NCBI GenBank assembly: GCA_029260435.1
Contig: JAJDDG010000010.1
Coordinates: 30,981 to 94,980 of the forward strand
Reading direction: 5' to 3'
Source: Phycisphaerales bacterium
GTDB lineage: Bacteria > Planctomycetota > Phycisphaerae > Phycisphaerales > UBA1924
DNA: 64,000 nt
Below the pieces are notes generated by a model, which worked only from the letters and a program-made list of their open reading frames with translations, searched no databases and had not been told where the DNA came from. How positions within the stretch are numbered: the first letter of the stretch is position 1; each line of letters begins with the position of its first letter. Of this stretch, positions 53,888-62,372 are shown piece by piece. Made by a program: the position numbers and the translations under genes.

Positions 53888-55357
53888 ATGCAATTCCCAA
53901 CCATCATCCGAACATCCAAACCGATCTGTTATGCCCTCCTCCTCACCGGGCTGCTCTCCACATCCCTCTCCGCACAAAATCAGCCTGATACCCAGCCTAA
54001 ATATATCCGCGCGCCGCAGATGTCGGACAAACCGTTCACTATCCCGAGCCTCGGGCTGACCCTCCGCATACCTGCAGACGCCATCCTCGATATGGCGCCC
54101 CCCACCGCTGGCGCAACCGGTGCCCGCATCTGGCCCCAGGACGAATCCGAGGGATGGCACATCACCGTCTTCTCGTCCATCACCTCCGACCGCTCCCAGA
54201 ACGCCAATACCGCCCTCGATGCACTCATCAGCTCCTTTGAAGCCCTATACCCCGTCAACCTCGAACGCGCCCGCCCGAACCCAAACGCAAAGATGGGGCA
54301 GAACCCCGCCACACTCGTCCGCCTCATCCGTCGAGATGACAACCTCCTCGTAGGCTCAGCAAGGCACCACGCCGCACGCGCCTACTTGGACGTACCAAAC
54401 GTCAAATCGGGAGTCGCCCGCGGATACACCGTCTTCCAGACCGGGCGAGGACAATTCGTCATCTTCCAGCTCCAGGCACCGCAGGACTCCTTCGCCGCCG
54501 CACGCCTGACCTACGAAACCATCATCACCCTCGCCCACTTCCGAGACCCTGTAGAAATCAACGCCGAACGTGCGACCCCCCTGCTAGCCGGTGCCTCATT
54601 CCTCGAAATGCTCACCAAAAAAGACTACGACCAGGCGGCCGAGGACCGCACCGTCTTCTACCGCCTCTACGCACCGTCAACATCAGAAGAAATCGCATGG
54701 CAGCGCGTCCAGATCAAACTCGGACAACTCGGCGACCTCAACCCCAACCGCCCGAAAACCTCTTGGAGCCAGCCCGAGCGCGAGTTCGGGTACCTCGTCA
54801 CCGTAGATGCCCGCGCCCTCGTTAAAGATAAGACCCTCGATACAAAGGGGCTGTTCTTCCTCTCCCGCGACCGCAAAACCGAACGCTGGTCCCTCAAGAC
54901 CGAAGTTATTGATGGAAAAAGAGTGCTCGATTCCCAGACCCAGACACTCGTCCGCGACGACAAGCACCTCACCATCAGAACCGAAAGCCCCGGCTCATCC
55001 CCCAGCACCGTGGACTACCGCGTCCCGGACAAGGGCTACATCTCCCGCGTCGAGGTCTACCTCCTGCCCTCGCTCGTTGCAAAGATGAACGTCCCCGTCT
55101 CCTTCGCCTTCTACAACTTCGATCCCCAACTCAACAAGCTCACCCTGCGCCGCGAGACGTTTTCCTCCCGCAATTCGGGCAAAGGATGGCTACAGACAAC
55201 CAAACTCACCGAAGACGCCACCACCCACGAAACCATCCGCGACGCAAACGGGCGCCTGCTCAGACAAACCCTCGCCAGCGGTGTCGTTATGGAACCCACC
55301 AACCGCAACCAACTCCTCGCGCTCTGGCGCGATTCGACTCTCCCCAGCTCCCGCTAA
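53888..55357 (+). CDS. secreted protein of unknown function
   Basis: A 489-residue protein with a signal peptide (positively charged start, LLLTGLLSTSLSAQ, cleavage near residue 30). The mature protein is beta-rich with no Cys, and I see no known domain. The first half (to about residue 230) resembles a lipocalin-like or stress-response solute-binding arrangement only loosely. AGGAGG with proper spacing fixes the start. The stop lies 8 bp from that of the convergent gene 55366-56781. Confidence 0.72.
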   Translation: MQFPTIIRTSKPICYALLLTGLLSTSLSAQNQPDTQPKYIRAPQMSDKPFTIPSLGLTLRIPADAILDMAPPTAGATGARIWPQDESEGWHITVFSSITSDRSQNANTALDALISSFEALYPVNLERARPNPNAKMGQNPATLVRLIRRDDNLLVGSARHHAARAYLDVPNVKSGVARGYTVFQTGRGQFVIFQLQAPQDSFAAARLTYETIITLAHFRDPVEINAERATPLLAGASFLEMLTKKDYDQAAEDRTVFYRLYAPSTSEEIAWQRVQIKLGQLGDLNPNRPKTSWSQPEREFGYLVTVDARALVKDKTLDTKGLFFLSRDRKTERWSLKTEVIDGKRVLDSQTQTLVRDDKHLTIRTESPGSSPSTVDYRVPDKGYISRVEVYLLPSLVAKMNVPVSFAFYNFDPQLNKLTLRRETFSSRNSGKGWLQTTKLTEDATTHETIRDANGRLLRQTLASGVVMEPTNRNQLLALWRDSTLPSSR

Positions 55358-55365
55358 TCCCCCGC

Positions 55366-56781
55366 CTACTTCCGCTCCCGCCCTCTGCCCGCGGGCACCT
55401 CGTCTTCGACCGGTGCCCCTTCGTCGAGCGCCTCCTCCGTACCCGTCGATTCCTCTACATCAAGCTCATCACCCCGCAGAGCCGCGCCGATCTCGCTGAG
55501 TTTCTGCCCGAGCGAATCGAGTTGACCCTGCGTATAGGCATCCTTGATGCGCAACCCGGAGTACGCCTGCTCCGCCTGCTCGTACGCCTGCCCCGCACCT
55601 TCCAACATCTCACCACTCGTACCCCGCAGCTTCCCCGCCATCGAGCGCATCGATCGCACGCCCGAGGGGCTCGGCGAACGAACCGCTTCATCAATGAACC
55701 CCGCAAGCCGCGCCGCCGCCTGCGCGTGCTCGATCTGGATACTCGCCTGGGCGTGCCCGATCGCCGCTTCCGCTGCCTGCTTTGCTTCACGGTCTCCCCG
55801 CGCTTTTCTCGCGCTCGACGACGCCTCTTCCAGCTTCTCCAACGCCGCCGTGTACTGCACAGAAACTTCCTTCTCGTAGAGCGAAGCGATCTCGTTCAAC
55901 GCCTCGCTCACCTCCCGCCCCGCACGATCCGCGTCCCGCTTCGCGCTCTTCGCTTGCTCGCCCCACCGCGAAGCAGCACCCCGAGCCCGCTCGATCCCTT
56001 CCTCCAGCGCCTTGCGACGACCACGCAGCAGCAGAATTTCCCGGCGCACGCTCTCGATCTTCGGCTCGTATTCAGACGCTTCGATCTCCGCGAGCGCACC
56101 CTCCCGCTCGAAGGAATCCGCAGTCCGCTGGAACGACACCGCCTCCTCAGCAAGCGCAACACGCCCGCTCGCCACCGCATCCATCAACCGACCACGCACC
56201 TCGCTCGACTGTGCCCGGCTCGCCTTCGCCGCATCGAGCTTCGTCGCAACGAATGCACGCTTGAGTTCCATGTCTTTTTCGAGCGACGCGATCTCGCCCG
56301 ACAGTGTTTCCACCTGCCCTGTGTTGAGATCGATCTGCGCCTGATACCCCTCGATATCCCCCGCCGGGTCATACGCAGACAACGACTCCGAAAGAGTAGT
56401 TTGCTTCCGGTACACCGACAGCTGCGACAAAACGCCCGACATCAGGTACGTGACCTTGCTGTCCGCCGCCCGAGCGCGACCCGACGCGATCTCCGCGAGC
56501 CCCCGCTGCGCCTCGCTCATCATGAGCCCCGCAGCCCCCTTCGATCCTTCCGAGCCTGCATTCTGCTTGCTCTTGAGCGAAGAGATCACCCGCCCGTACA
56601 CCTCCTCGCGAAGCTCGTCCGGTGCCGCCCGCCCACCGCTCGTATGAATAGCGCCCAACTCCGCCCGCGCCTTGTCCATCGCCTGGCTCAGCTCGTCCTT
56701 CTCGGGCTCGCACCCGATCAGACACGCCGCACCGACGCTCAACACTCCGCACAGGATCAACCGCTTGACGCCATCCAACAT
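55366..56781 (-). CDS. coiled-coil lipoprotein of unknown function
   Basis: A 471-residue lipoprotein. The signal (VKRLILCGVLSVGAACLIGC) ends in lipobox LIGC. The body is almost all helical with heptads, Ala/Glu/Arg-rich (for example LRGRRKALEEGIERARG), and the C-terminal 40 residues are acidic (ESTGTEEALDEGAPVEDE). It probably extends from the outer leaflet into the periplasm as a long rod. The ATG at MLDGVKRL is chosen over an earlier in-frame start. It converges with the previous gene. Confidence 0.75.
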   Translation of the reverse strand: MLDGVKRLILCGVLSVGAACLIGCEPEKDELSQAMDKARAELGAIHTSGGRAAPDELREEVYGRVISSLKSKQNAGSEGSKGAAGLMMSEAQRGLAEIASGRARAADSKVTYLMSGVLSQLSVYRKQTTLSESLSAYDPAGDIEGYQAQIDLNTGQVETLSGEIASLEKDMELKRAFVATKLDAAKASRAQSSEVRGRLMDAVASGRVALAEEAVSFQRTADSFEREGALAEIEASEYEPKIESVRREILLLRGRRKALEEGIERARGAASRWGEQAKSAKRDADRAGREVSEALNEIASLYEKEVSVQYTAALEKLEEASSSARKARGDREAKQAAEAAIGHAQASIQIEHAQAAARLAGFIDEAVRSPSPSGVRSMRSMAGKLRGTSGEMLEGAGQAYEQAEQAYSGLRIKDAYTQGQLDSLGQKLSEIGAALRGDELDVEESTGTEEALDEGAPVEDEVPAGRGRERK

Positions 56782-56916
56782 CTCAAAGACCTCCAGACCC
56801 ACACCCTCAGGACCACCGCAAACCGCCACCACACGCAAGGGTGGCAGATTGGGGGTGGAGGGTCAGTCTAGAAGATCCTTACTCGCTTTGTTCCCGCCCG
56901 GTTCCACCCCATCCAT

Positions 56917-58158
56917 CTACCGCTCCACACCCCCGCCCGCCCCACCCTCACCACCGGGCGACTCATATTCAATCCCATACTCCGGCCTCGGGCGGTACAT
57001 CGATTCAATCCACTCAACCGCCTGCCGGTACCCCCGCGAATCCCGCGACCGAAAAACCGCTCTCCACCCTCGAACCTCCGGGTGCGGAGACGCCGAGTCG
57101 TCCCTGGGGAGCCCCATCTGAAGAAGCACCGAACTCGCCGGATCCTCATAGTTGATCAGCCCCTGCCCGGACTCTGTCTCGTACCGATCAATGATCAGGA
57201 AATTCGTATACACACTCGCGTCCGACCGCGGCTTGCGGTTTGTCAGCCGAAACCGCCCCGCTCCCGTCCCGCCGTGGCACTTCGTCGTCGCAGCGTTGTT
57301 CATCAACCACCGCGAGTGCACACGATCCCGAAAATTCTTCATGCTCGTGGGCTGCCCGAGCACCCGCACCTTCCCGTACAGCTCCCGCGCCCGCACCCTG
57401 AACATCAGATCCAGCACTCTCGCCTCATCCCACCGTAAAATCTCTTCACGCCCCTCACGCGTGCTCGGGATCAACGCCGAATCCGAGTAATCCCGCAGCA
57501 ACTCCTCAACCACTTTACGATCGATCTTCAGCTTCGGCGGATCCGTGATATCCAGCTCGTACACCTTGATCAGATTGATCTGCTCCTCGCTCAATAGCGG
57601 AAACTCGCCCGGCAGCGGGCGGCGCGCAAAGTCCTCGGCACGATCTTCCTGCTCAGGCTCCGTGCCCTTGCCTGTCCCCCGTACGCGCTGCAACTCGATC
57701 TCCTGCACGATCAGCGCCCGCAGCTTCGCAGCGCCCTCCATGTACGGATCAAGCTGCAGCACCAGATCAACCTCGCCCAACGCCTCGACAAACATCTCGC
57801 GCCGCCTGCACCACTCCGCAAGATTCATCCGCTTGCGCGCATCTTCCCCCACCAGCTCGCTCATCCGCTTGTACCGAACCCGCGCAGGCTCAAGCACCAC
57901 AAGCTCGCGGTAACTCGTCGCATGAAGTTCGATCTGCACCCCGCTCACCTCGACCACCAGCGTCGTCCCGTCATGCGATACAAACGCCCCGTTCATCCGC
58001 CGCCCGTCGCGGAATACCACAACCACCTCATCCCCCTGCTCCGGCGCACGACTCACCCGATCGCCCGGTGTCTGCGCAATCGCGCCCGCACTCCACAATC
58101 CCAACGCCAGACATGCCACCAACCCATATCTAGCCCATCGAGCAACCCTGCTAGTCAT
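56917..58158 (-). CDS. secreted protein with degenerate cytochrome-c-like C-terminus
   Basis: A 413-residue protein with a signal peptide (RYGLVACLALGLWSAGAIAQ). The middle (residues about 30-280) has short beta strands then helices and one Cys (EWCRRREM). The C-terminal 140 residues follow the cytochrome-c pattern seen in planctomycete proteins: TTKCHGG where CXXCH would be, then S-x-LLQMG and a C-terminal HPEVRGW and IESMY run. The first Cys of the heme motif is missing, so covalent heme binding in the usual way should fail. The function of the body is unknown. Confidence 0.7.
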   Translation of the reverse strand: MTSRVARWARYGLVACLALGLWSAGAIAQTPGDRVSRAPEQGDEVVVVFRDGRRMNGAFVSHDGTTLVVEVSGVQIELHATSYRELVVLEPARVRYKRMSELVGEDARKRMNLAEWCRRREMFVEALGEVDLVLQLDPYMEGAAKLRALIVQEIELQRVRGTGKGTEPEQEDRAEDFARRPLPGEFPLLSEEQINLIKVYELDITDPPKLKIDRKVVEELLRDYSDSALIPSTREGREEILRWDEARVLDLMFRVRARELYGKVRVLGQPTSMKNFRDRVHSRWLMNNAATTKCHGGTGAGRFRLTNRKPRSDASVYTNFLIIDRYETESGQGLINYEDPASSVLLQMGLPRDDSASPHPEVRGWRAVFRSRDSRGYRQAVEWIESMYRPRPEYGIEYESPGGEGGAGGGVER

Positions 58159-58374
58159 TGATAGATGCCTCCGGCTACGCCCCGTGTACCGCCATCCGCC
58201 CTCGCAAGATGCCCGCCCAGTAGGACGTCCGATCACATCTCCTGTTCCGAATCCATCGGCGATCCGACAACCCACCCGTGAACCCCTAACACCCCCACAG
58301 CACCCATTCCGCAGATTCTTCGTGCCCCGCCTGATCCACGAGCTATATTCCAAGCGACGTGTTTCTTCCCTCTT

Positions 58375-58411
58375 GCCTGCAGTGCTGTCCCCCGGTGCTG
58401 CAGGCTTTTTT
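58375..58411 (+). terminator. orphan intrinsic terminator on the plus strand
   Basis: A perfect 8-bp stem GCCTGCAG with CTGCAGGC (58375-58382 and 58398-58405) is followed by TTTTTT (58406-58411). No plus-strand gene ends before it; both flanking genes are on the minus strand. A TATATT box at 58344-58349 precedes it without a good -35 box. It may end an unannotated small transcript. Confidence 0.7.
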
Positions 58412-58431
58412 ATTGCCCAAAAACGCAATAC

Positions 58432-58857
58432 TCAGGGCTGCCGACCCTGTACCACCACCACACCGACCAATTCCTCTCCCTGCTCAAGCTGCACAAGTAC
58501 AACCGTGTCCGGCCGCTCTGTCGAAAAGAATCCGCCAGCCCTGAACGCCTCGCCATGCTCGTTCCGGAACTCCCCGAGCGGGAGCCGAACCGCCTCGCCC
58601 AGATCGAGCCCATCGATTTTTCTCGAAAACTGCCCGTTCAGCCACACCGTCCCCGCCGCCCACCGCTCCGCAGTCGTATTCGTCACCACCAGATCAGTAC
58701 CGTCACGGTACGCCTGCGCATCGACCACCCGGCTCTGAACCGCCCCATCCGGATACGCCCGCGCATCGTGAACCGGCACAAAAACGCCGCACCCCGCGAC
58801 TCCCGCGCCGTAAATCCCGATCAATCCACCAAGTACCAGCTTTCCTGATCCGTGCAT
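58432..58857 (-). CDS. lipoprotein of unknown function
   Basis: A 141-residue protein with a signal (KLVLGGLIGIYGAGVAGC) ending in lipobox VAGC. The rest is beta-rich, including VVTNTTAERWAAGTVWLNG and RLPLGEFRNEHGE. A second ATG 3 codons upstream (58866) is possible. Its start codon overlaps, on the opposite strand, a possible start of the dihydrouridine synthase gene, so divergent transcripts must share this small region. Confidence 0.68.
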   Translation of the reverse strand: MHGSGKLVLGGLIGIYGAGVAGCGVFVPVHDARAYPDGAVQSRVVDAQAYRDGTDLVVTNTTAERWAAGTVWLNGQFSRKIDGLDLGEAVRLPLGEFRNEHGEAFRAGGFFSTERPDTVVLVQLEQGEELVGVVVVQGRQP

Positions 58858-58876
58858 GGGGTACATACTCACCTCG

Positions 58877-60079
58877 ATGCCCTGCCAGAGCAACAACGCC
58901 ACCCCACCCGAGCCCGCCATCGCCCCGGGCGTCGAATCCATCGACCCCGCGCAGGTCGCGCGTACCTTCACCATCGACCCCCGCATCCCCGCCCTCGTCC
59001 CGGGCTTCGATGCCCCCTTCTTCCAAGCCGGGCTCGCCGGATACTCCGACGCCGCCATGCGAATCATCGCCCGCAGACACGGCTGTCCCTACTGCGTCAC
59101 CGAAGCACTCCTCGACCGCACACTCCTCGGCGGAGGCAAGGGTTTCGCGAAGGCGAACCTCGAAAACCTCGCCGACAACGTCCCGGGAGGCGCAGAAGAC
59201 CATCCGCTCGCCGGGCAGATCATGGGCTCCGATCCAAACGAAATGGCCGCCGCCGCCGTCAAACTCATCGAACAGGCCAAACGACCCGCGCACGAATACC
59301 GAAAAATCCGCGAACGCGGCTTCGATGCCGCGCCAGAAGGCAAAGCGGTCGAACCCTCTAAGAGCAACCGATCCTTCTCCACAATCGATGTCAACCTCGC
59401 CTGCCCCGTCAAAAAAATCAAAGCCAAAGCCCGCGGCGGGCACTGGCTCCGCGAGCCCGATGGCGCGATCGACATCCTCCGCGCCGTGCGCCACGCCCTG
59501 CCCCTAGAAATCAACACCACCGTCAAACTCCGGCGCGGGTCGGACGACTCCCCGCAAGCCGCGCAAAACTTCGATCGCATCTTCAACGCCGCCTACGACC
59601 TCGGGTACGCATGGACAACCGTCCACGCCCGCACCGTCGAGCAGAAATACGTCGGCCCATCCCGCTGGACATTCCTCAAAGACCTCACCGCCCGCCACCC
59701 CGACAAGATCATCTTCGCCTCGGGCGATATCTGGCAAGCCGAAGACATCTTCCGCATGATCGCCTTCACCGGTATCCACGCCGTCGCCGTCGCGCGCGGG
59801 TGCATCGGAAACCCCTGGATATTCCAGCAGGCCCGCCAATTGATGACCGGTATAAAACCCGAGCCCCCCACTATCGCCGAGCAGCGACAAGTCCTCGAAG
59901 ACCACTTCCGACTCTCCGTCGCAGTCAACGGCGAAGCCCTCGCCGGGCGCCTCATGCGCAAGTTCGGCATCCGCTTCAGCGCGCATCATCCAACCGCCGA
60001 AGCCGTCCGCGTTGAATTCATAAAGGTGAACACCACCGACGAATGGCTCACCGTGCTCAACGAGCACTACACCGCGTAA
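58877..60079 (+). CDS. tRNA-dihydrouridine synthase family protein
   Basis: A 400-residue FMN enzyme with a TIM-barrel fold. It shows the family block DVNLACPVKKIKAKARGG with the catalytic Cys, the HARTVEQKY block in place of the usual HGRT motif, and GIHAVAVARGCIGNPWIFQ near the C-terminus. It reduces uridine to dihydrouridine in tRNA D arms. It is about 80 residues longer than typical DusB, with an N-terminal extension and an insertion around residue 140-175. The start at MPCQSNN is preferred over a start 7 codons upstream that overlaps the divergent gene. Confidence 0.88.
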   Translation: MPCQSNNATPPEPAIAPGVESIDPAQVARTFTIDPRIPALVPGFDAPFFQAGLAGYSDAAMRIIARRHGCPYCVTEALLDRTLLGGGKGFAKANLENLADNVPGGAEDHPLAGQIMGSDPNEMAAAAVKLIEQAKRPAHEYRKIRERGFDAAPEGKAVEPSKSNRSFSTIDVNLACPVKKIKAKARGGHWLREPDGAIDILRAVRHALPLEINTTVKLRRGSDDSPQAAQNFDRIFNAAYDLGYAWTTVHARTVEQKYVGPSRWTFLKDLTARHPDKIIFASGDIWQAEDIFRMIAFTGIHAVAVARGCIGNPWIFQQARQLMTGIKPEPPTIAEQRQVLEDHFRLSVAVNGEALAGRLMRKFGIRFSAHHPTAEAVRVEFIKVNTTDEWLTVLNEHYTA

Positions 60080-60224
60080 GCCGCCCCCGCGCGCACACAT
60101 CGCGTACCCGTGCGCAACCGCACGCACGCCCACACATTTTTACACATCCCCCTCTTGCCCAGCCCCCGCTCCGCGCAGATGTTCTCCGTGTCGAACCCGA
60201 AACCCGAACACACAGGAACAAACT

Positions 60225-60914
60225 ATGCCACGAACCATCCTCCTCGTCCCCCTCCTCCTCTCCCTCACCGCCTGCGTCTCACCGCAAGCCGCAGCCCCGA
60301 CCGTCGCCTTCCAACGCGACGCCATCAACACCCTCTCCCTCGCATACGCAAACGATCTCGCACTCCTCCGAGCACAAACAAACGCTCTCCTCAACATCCG
60401 CCGCACCTCAACCCTCGGCTCGCTCCACCGCGAGTTGATCGAGCAAGGCTTCATCACCCCCACCGCCTCCGCAGACACGCAATCCTTCGACGCCGCCCTC
60501 TCCGATCCGGAATCAACCGCCACGCTCGTCCTCGAAGTCCGTACGGGTCGCATGACCGCCGAGCAGGCCCCCCGCTTCCTCACCGACTACGCCCTCCTCA
60601 CCATCCACTCCGATGCCCTCCGCCTCCAGCGTGAAGCGCTCGCAACACTCCACCCCATGCGCCAACTCACCGACGCTACCGCCGCGCTCAACGCCTCACT
60701 CGCAGCGCACGAACAGGACATTGCGCACCTCTTCTCCGAACTCACAGACTCCAACACCGCGCTATCCGCATACACCACATCCACTCCCTTCGACTCCCGC
60801 CTCACCGCGCCCGACGCACGCACCCTCTGGCAACACCTCATCACAAACGCAATCTCCGACCCCGCGCGCCAAGCCGCAGTCCTCCAACTCCTCGACGACA
60901 TCCTCGCCCAGTAA
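60225..60914 (+). CDS. lipoprotein of unknown function
   Basis: A 229-residue lipoprotein with signal RTILLVPLLLSLTAC, lipobox LTAC. The remainder is strongly helical (repeated LRAQTNALL-type segments) and has no Cys. It is followed 25 bp later by another short helical protein, likely cotranscribed. No family is recognised. Confidence 0.72.
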   Translation: MPRTILLVPLLLSLTACVSPQAAAPTVAFQRDAINTLSLAYANDLALLRAQTNALLNIRRTSTLGSLHRELIEQGFITPTASADTQSFDAALSDPESTATLVLEVRTGRMTAEQAPRFLTDYALLTIHSDALRLQREALATLHPMRQLTDATAALNASLAAHEQDIAHLFSELTDSNTALSAYTTSTPFDSRLTAPDARTLWQHLITNAISDPARQAAVLQLLDDILAQ

Positions 60915-60939
60915 ACACCACACAAAGGAATCCATAGTC

Positions 60940-61317
60940 ATGCCCATCGACATCGAACCCCTCGCCCAACTGCTCTCCGCATCAGACTCCCCCACCCTCT
61001 CAACCCAACAGGCCGCGCTCCTCCGTGCCGCGCTCGCGCAGCTCGCCACCTCCCAAGCGCTCATCGCCAGACAGCAGGCCCTGCTCGAATCATTCGCCTC
61101 AGATACCGCCGACATCGAAACAGCTATCGCAAACTCTCTCGACGCAACCCGCGCTGCCCTCGTTTCCCCTTCCCCCCTCTCCAACTACAACGCACCCGCA
61201 GCCCGCGCCGCTCGCACCACATTGCTCAAGCAGCTCGACAGCGCCTCCTCGCTCGACGCGTGGCTCGTCATCATCCTCCGCTTTGTTTCAGCGATCTCCC
61301 TCCCGCTCGCGCCGTAA
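60940..61317 (+). CDS. small helical protein of unknown function
   Basis: A 125-residue protein with no signal peptide, rich in Ala, Leu and Ser (PLAQLLSASDSPTLSTQQAALLRAALAQL), with a C-terminal hydrophobic stretch (VIILRFVSAISLPLA) that may be a tail anchor. AAAGGAA lies about 12 nt before the ATG. It follows the lipoprotein gene closely and probably shares its transcript. Confidence 0.6.
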   Translation: MPIDIEPLAQLLSASDSPTLSTQQAALLRAALAQLATSQALIARQQALLESFASDTADIETAIANSLDATRAALVSPSPLSNYNAPAARAARTTLLKQLDSASSLDAWLVIILRFVSAISLPLAP

Positions 61318-61393
61318 AAGACTGCGCGCACCCATCGCCCATGAACGCTCCCGCGAGCGCTTTGATGAAAAACAGGCGGGGTGGGGGGGGAAG

Positions 61394-61480
61394 CGGTGGG
61401 AGCGGGATTCGAACCCGCGAGACCCATAAGGATCTACCGGTTTTCAAGACCGGCGCCTTCAGCCACTCGGCCATCCCACC
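61394..61480 (-). tRNA. tRNA-Ser(UGA)
   Basis: A complete class II tRNA with a long variable arm is read on the minus strand. The acceptor stem GGTGGGA (61480-61474) pairs with TCCCACC, discriminator G. The anticodon loop CTTGAAA gives UGA. CCA is not encoded. Confidence 0.95.
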
Positions 61481-61546
61481 GTGGGATCCGGACGGCTCGC
61501 CGAGCCGTCCGAAGGGGCCGCATTCTACCGACCAGATCCTGTCCCG

Positions 61547-62116
61547 CTACACCGTCAACGAAGCCGCCCCACCGGGCCACAACCAGGCAAAGATCCCGCC
61601 CGTGATCAGCGCGAACACAAACCCATCCGCGAAGCACGCGAGCATGGGCCGCACGCGCCGCCCGGTAAACACATCCCCCGGGAACGAACCCAGGCAATAC
61701 CCCATCATCGCGCACACACTCACCACCCGAAACACCCGCATCGGCTCCGCACCCGCGGGAATAGAAATGCTCGCCACATACCCCGACAGCAGGCTCACCA
61801 GCACATAAAACGCGAACGTCAGCACCAGGTTCCTGCCGAAATTCGGTCTCTTGCCCTGCAGATAAAACGTCCCCCAAGGCCCCGCCGCGTACCGCTCAGT
61901 GATCACCGACTTCTCGACCCCGTGACACCACGGGAACATGTACTCACCCGGCTTGATCCCGAGATCTTTGATTGCCCCGAAAAACGCATCCTCATCACCC
62001 AACCCCACCCAGTCTTTCTTGTGGTGAGGCAGCGCCATCCACGCGAGGAACCCCCCGATAAACACAACAACGCCCGATATCAAAATCGGTAGCCACAGTT
62101 CAATCAGAGAAACCAT
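61547..62116 (-). CDS. membrane protein of unknown function
   Basis: A 189-residue protein with four predicted helices: residues about 7-28 (LWLPILISGVVVFIGGFLAWM), 95-115, 125-145 and 165-185. A soluble loop between the first two helices has FPWCHGVEKSVITERYAAGPWGTFYL. No known domain. It lies between tRNA-Ser and the chemoreceptor gene. Confidence 0.7.
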   Translation of the reverse strand: MVSLIELWLPILISGVVVFIGGFLAWMALPHHKKDWVGLGDEDAFFGAIKDLGIKPGEYMFPWCHGVEKSVITERYAAGPWGTFYLQGKRPNFGRNLVLTFAFYVLVSLLSGYVASISIPAGAEPMRVFRVVSVCAMMGYCLGSFPGDVFTGRRVRPMLACFADGFVFALITGGIFAWLWPGGAASLTV

Positions 62117-62372
62117 TTCACACTCCCAATGTAGAGGGGACTGAATCTAAATATAACACGTCCAGATTCTACACCTGATAACCCCGCCGCAACCACCCCG
62201 TTTCGGTTCCTCTTTCCCCTCGCTCATGCTCCCCGCTTCGAACTCCACTCGTGCGGATAAACAAAAATCCTCCCACGCCAAGCTAATCACCAGCGAAGTC
62301 CTATCCGAATCTAGAAACGGTGTTTAGGAAAAAACCATTAAGAGCACGCATACAGGCAACGGAGCAGTAATC
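62117..62372. other. 256-bp divergent region upstream of the chemoreceptor gene
   Basis: It is locally A+T-rich (for example 62140-62160 and 62320-62345). I could not place a sigma-28 or sigma-70 promoter with confidence. GGAG lies 8 nt before the ATG at 62373. Confidence 0.45.

Noticed and set aside
55186..56871. A 561-codon open frame on the plus strand over the coiled-coil lipoprotein gene
   Set aside because: The minus-strand protein has a signal and lipobox; the plus-strand frame is Arg/Leu/Pro-rich without recognisable features.
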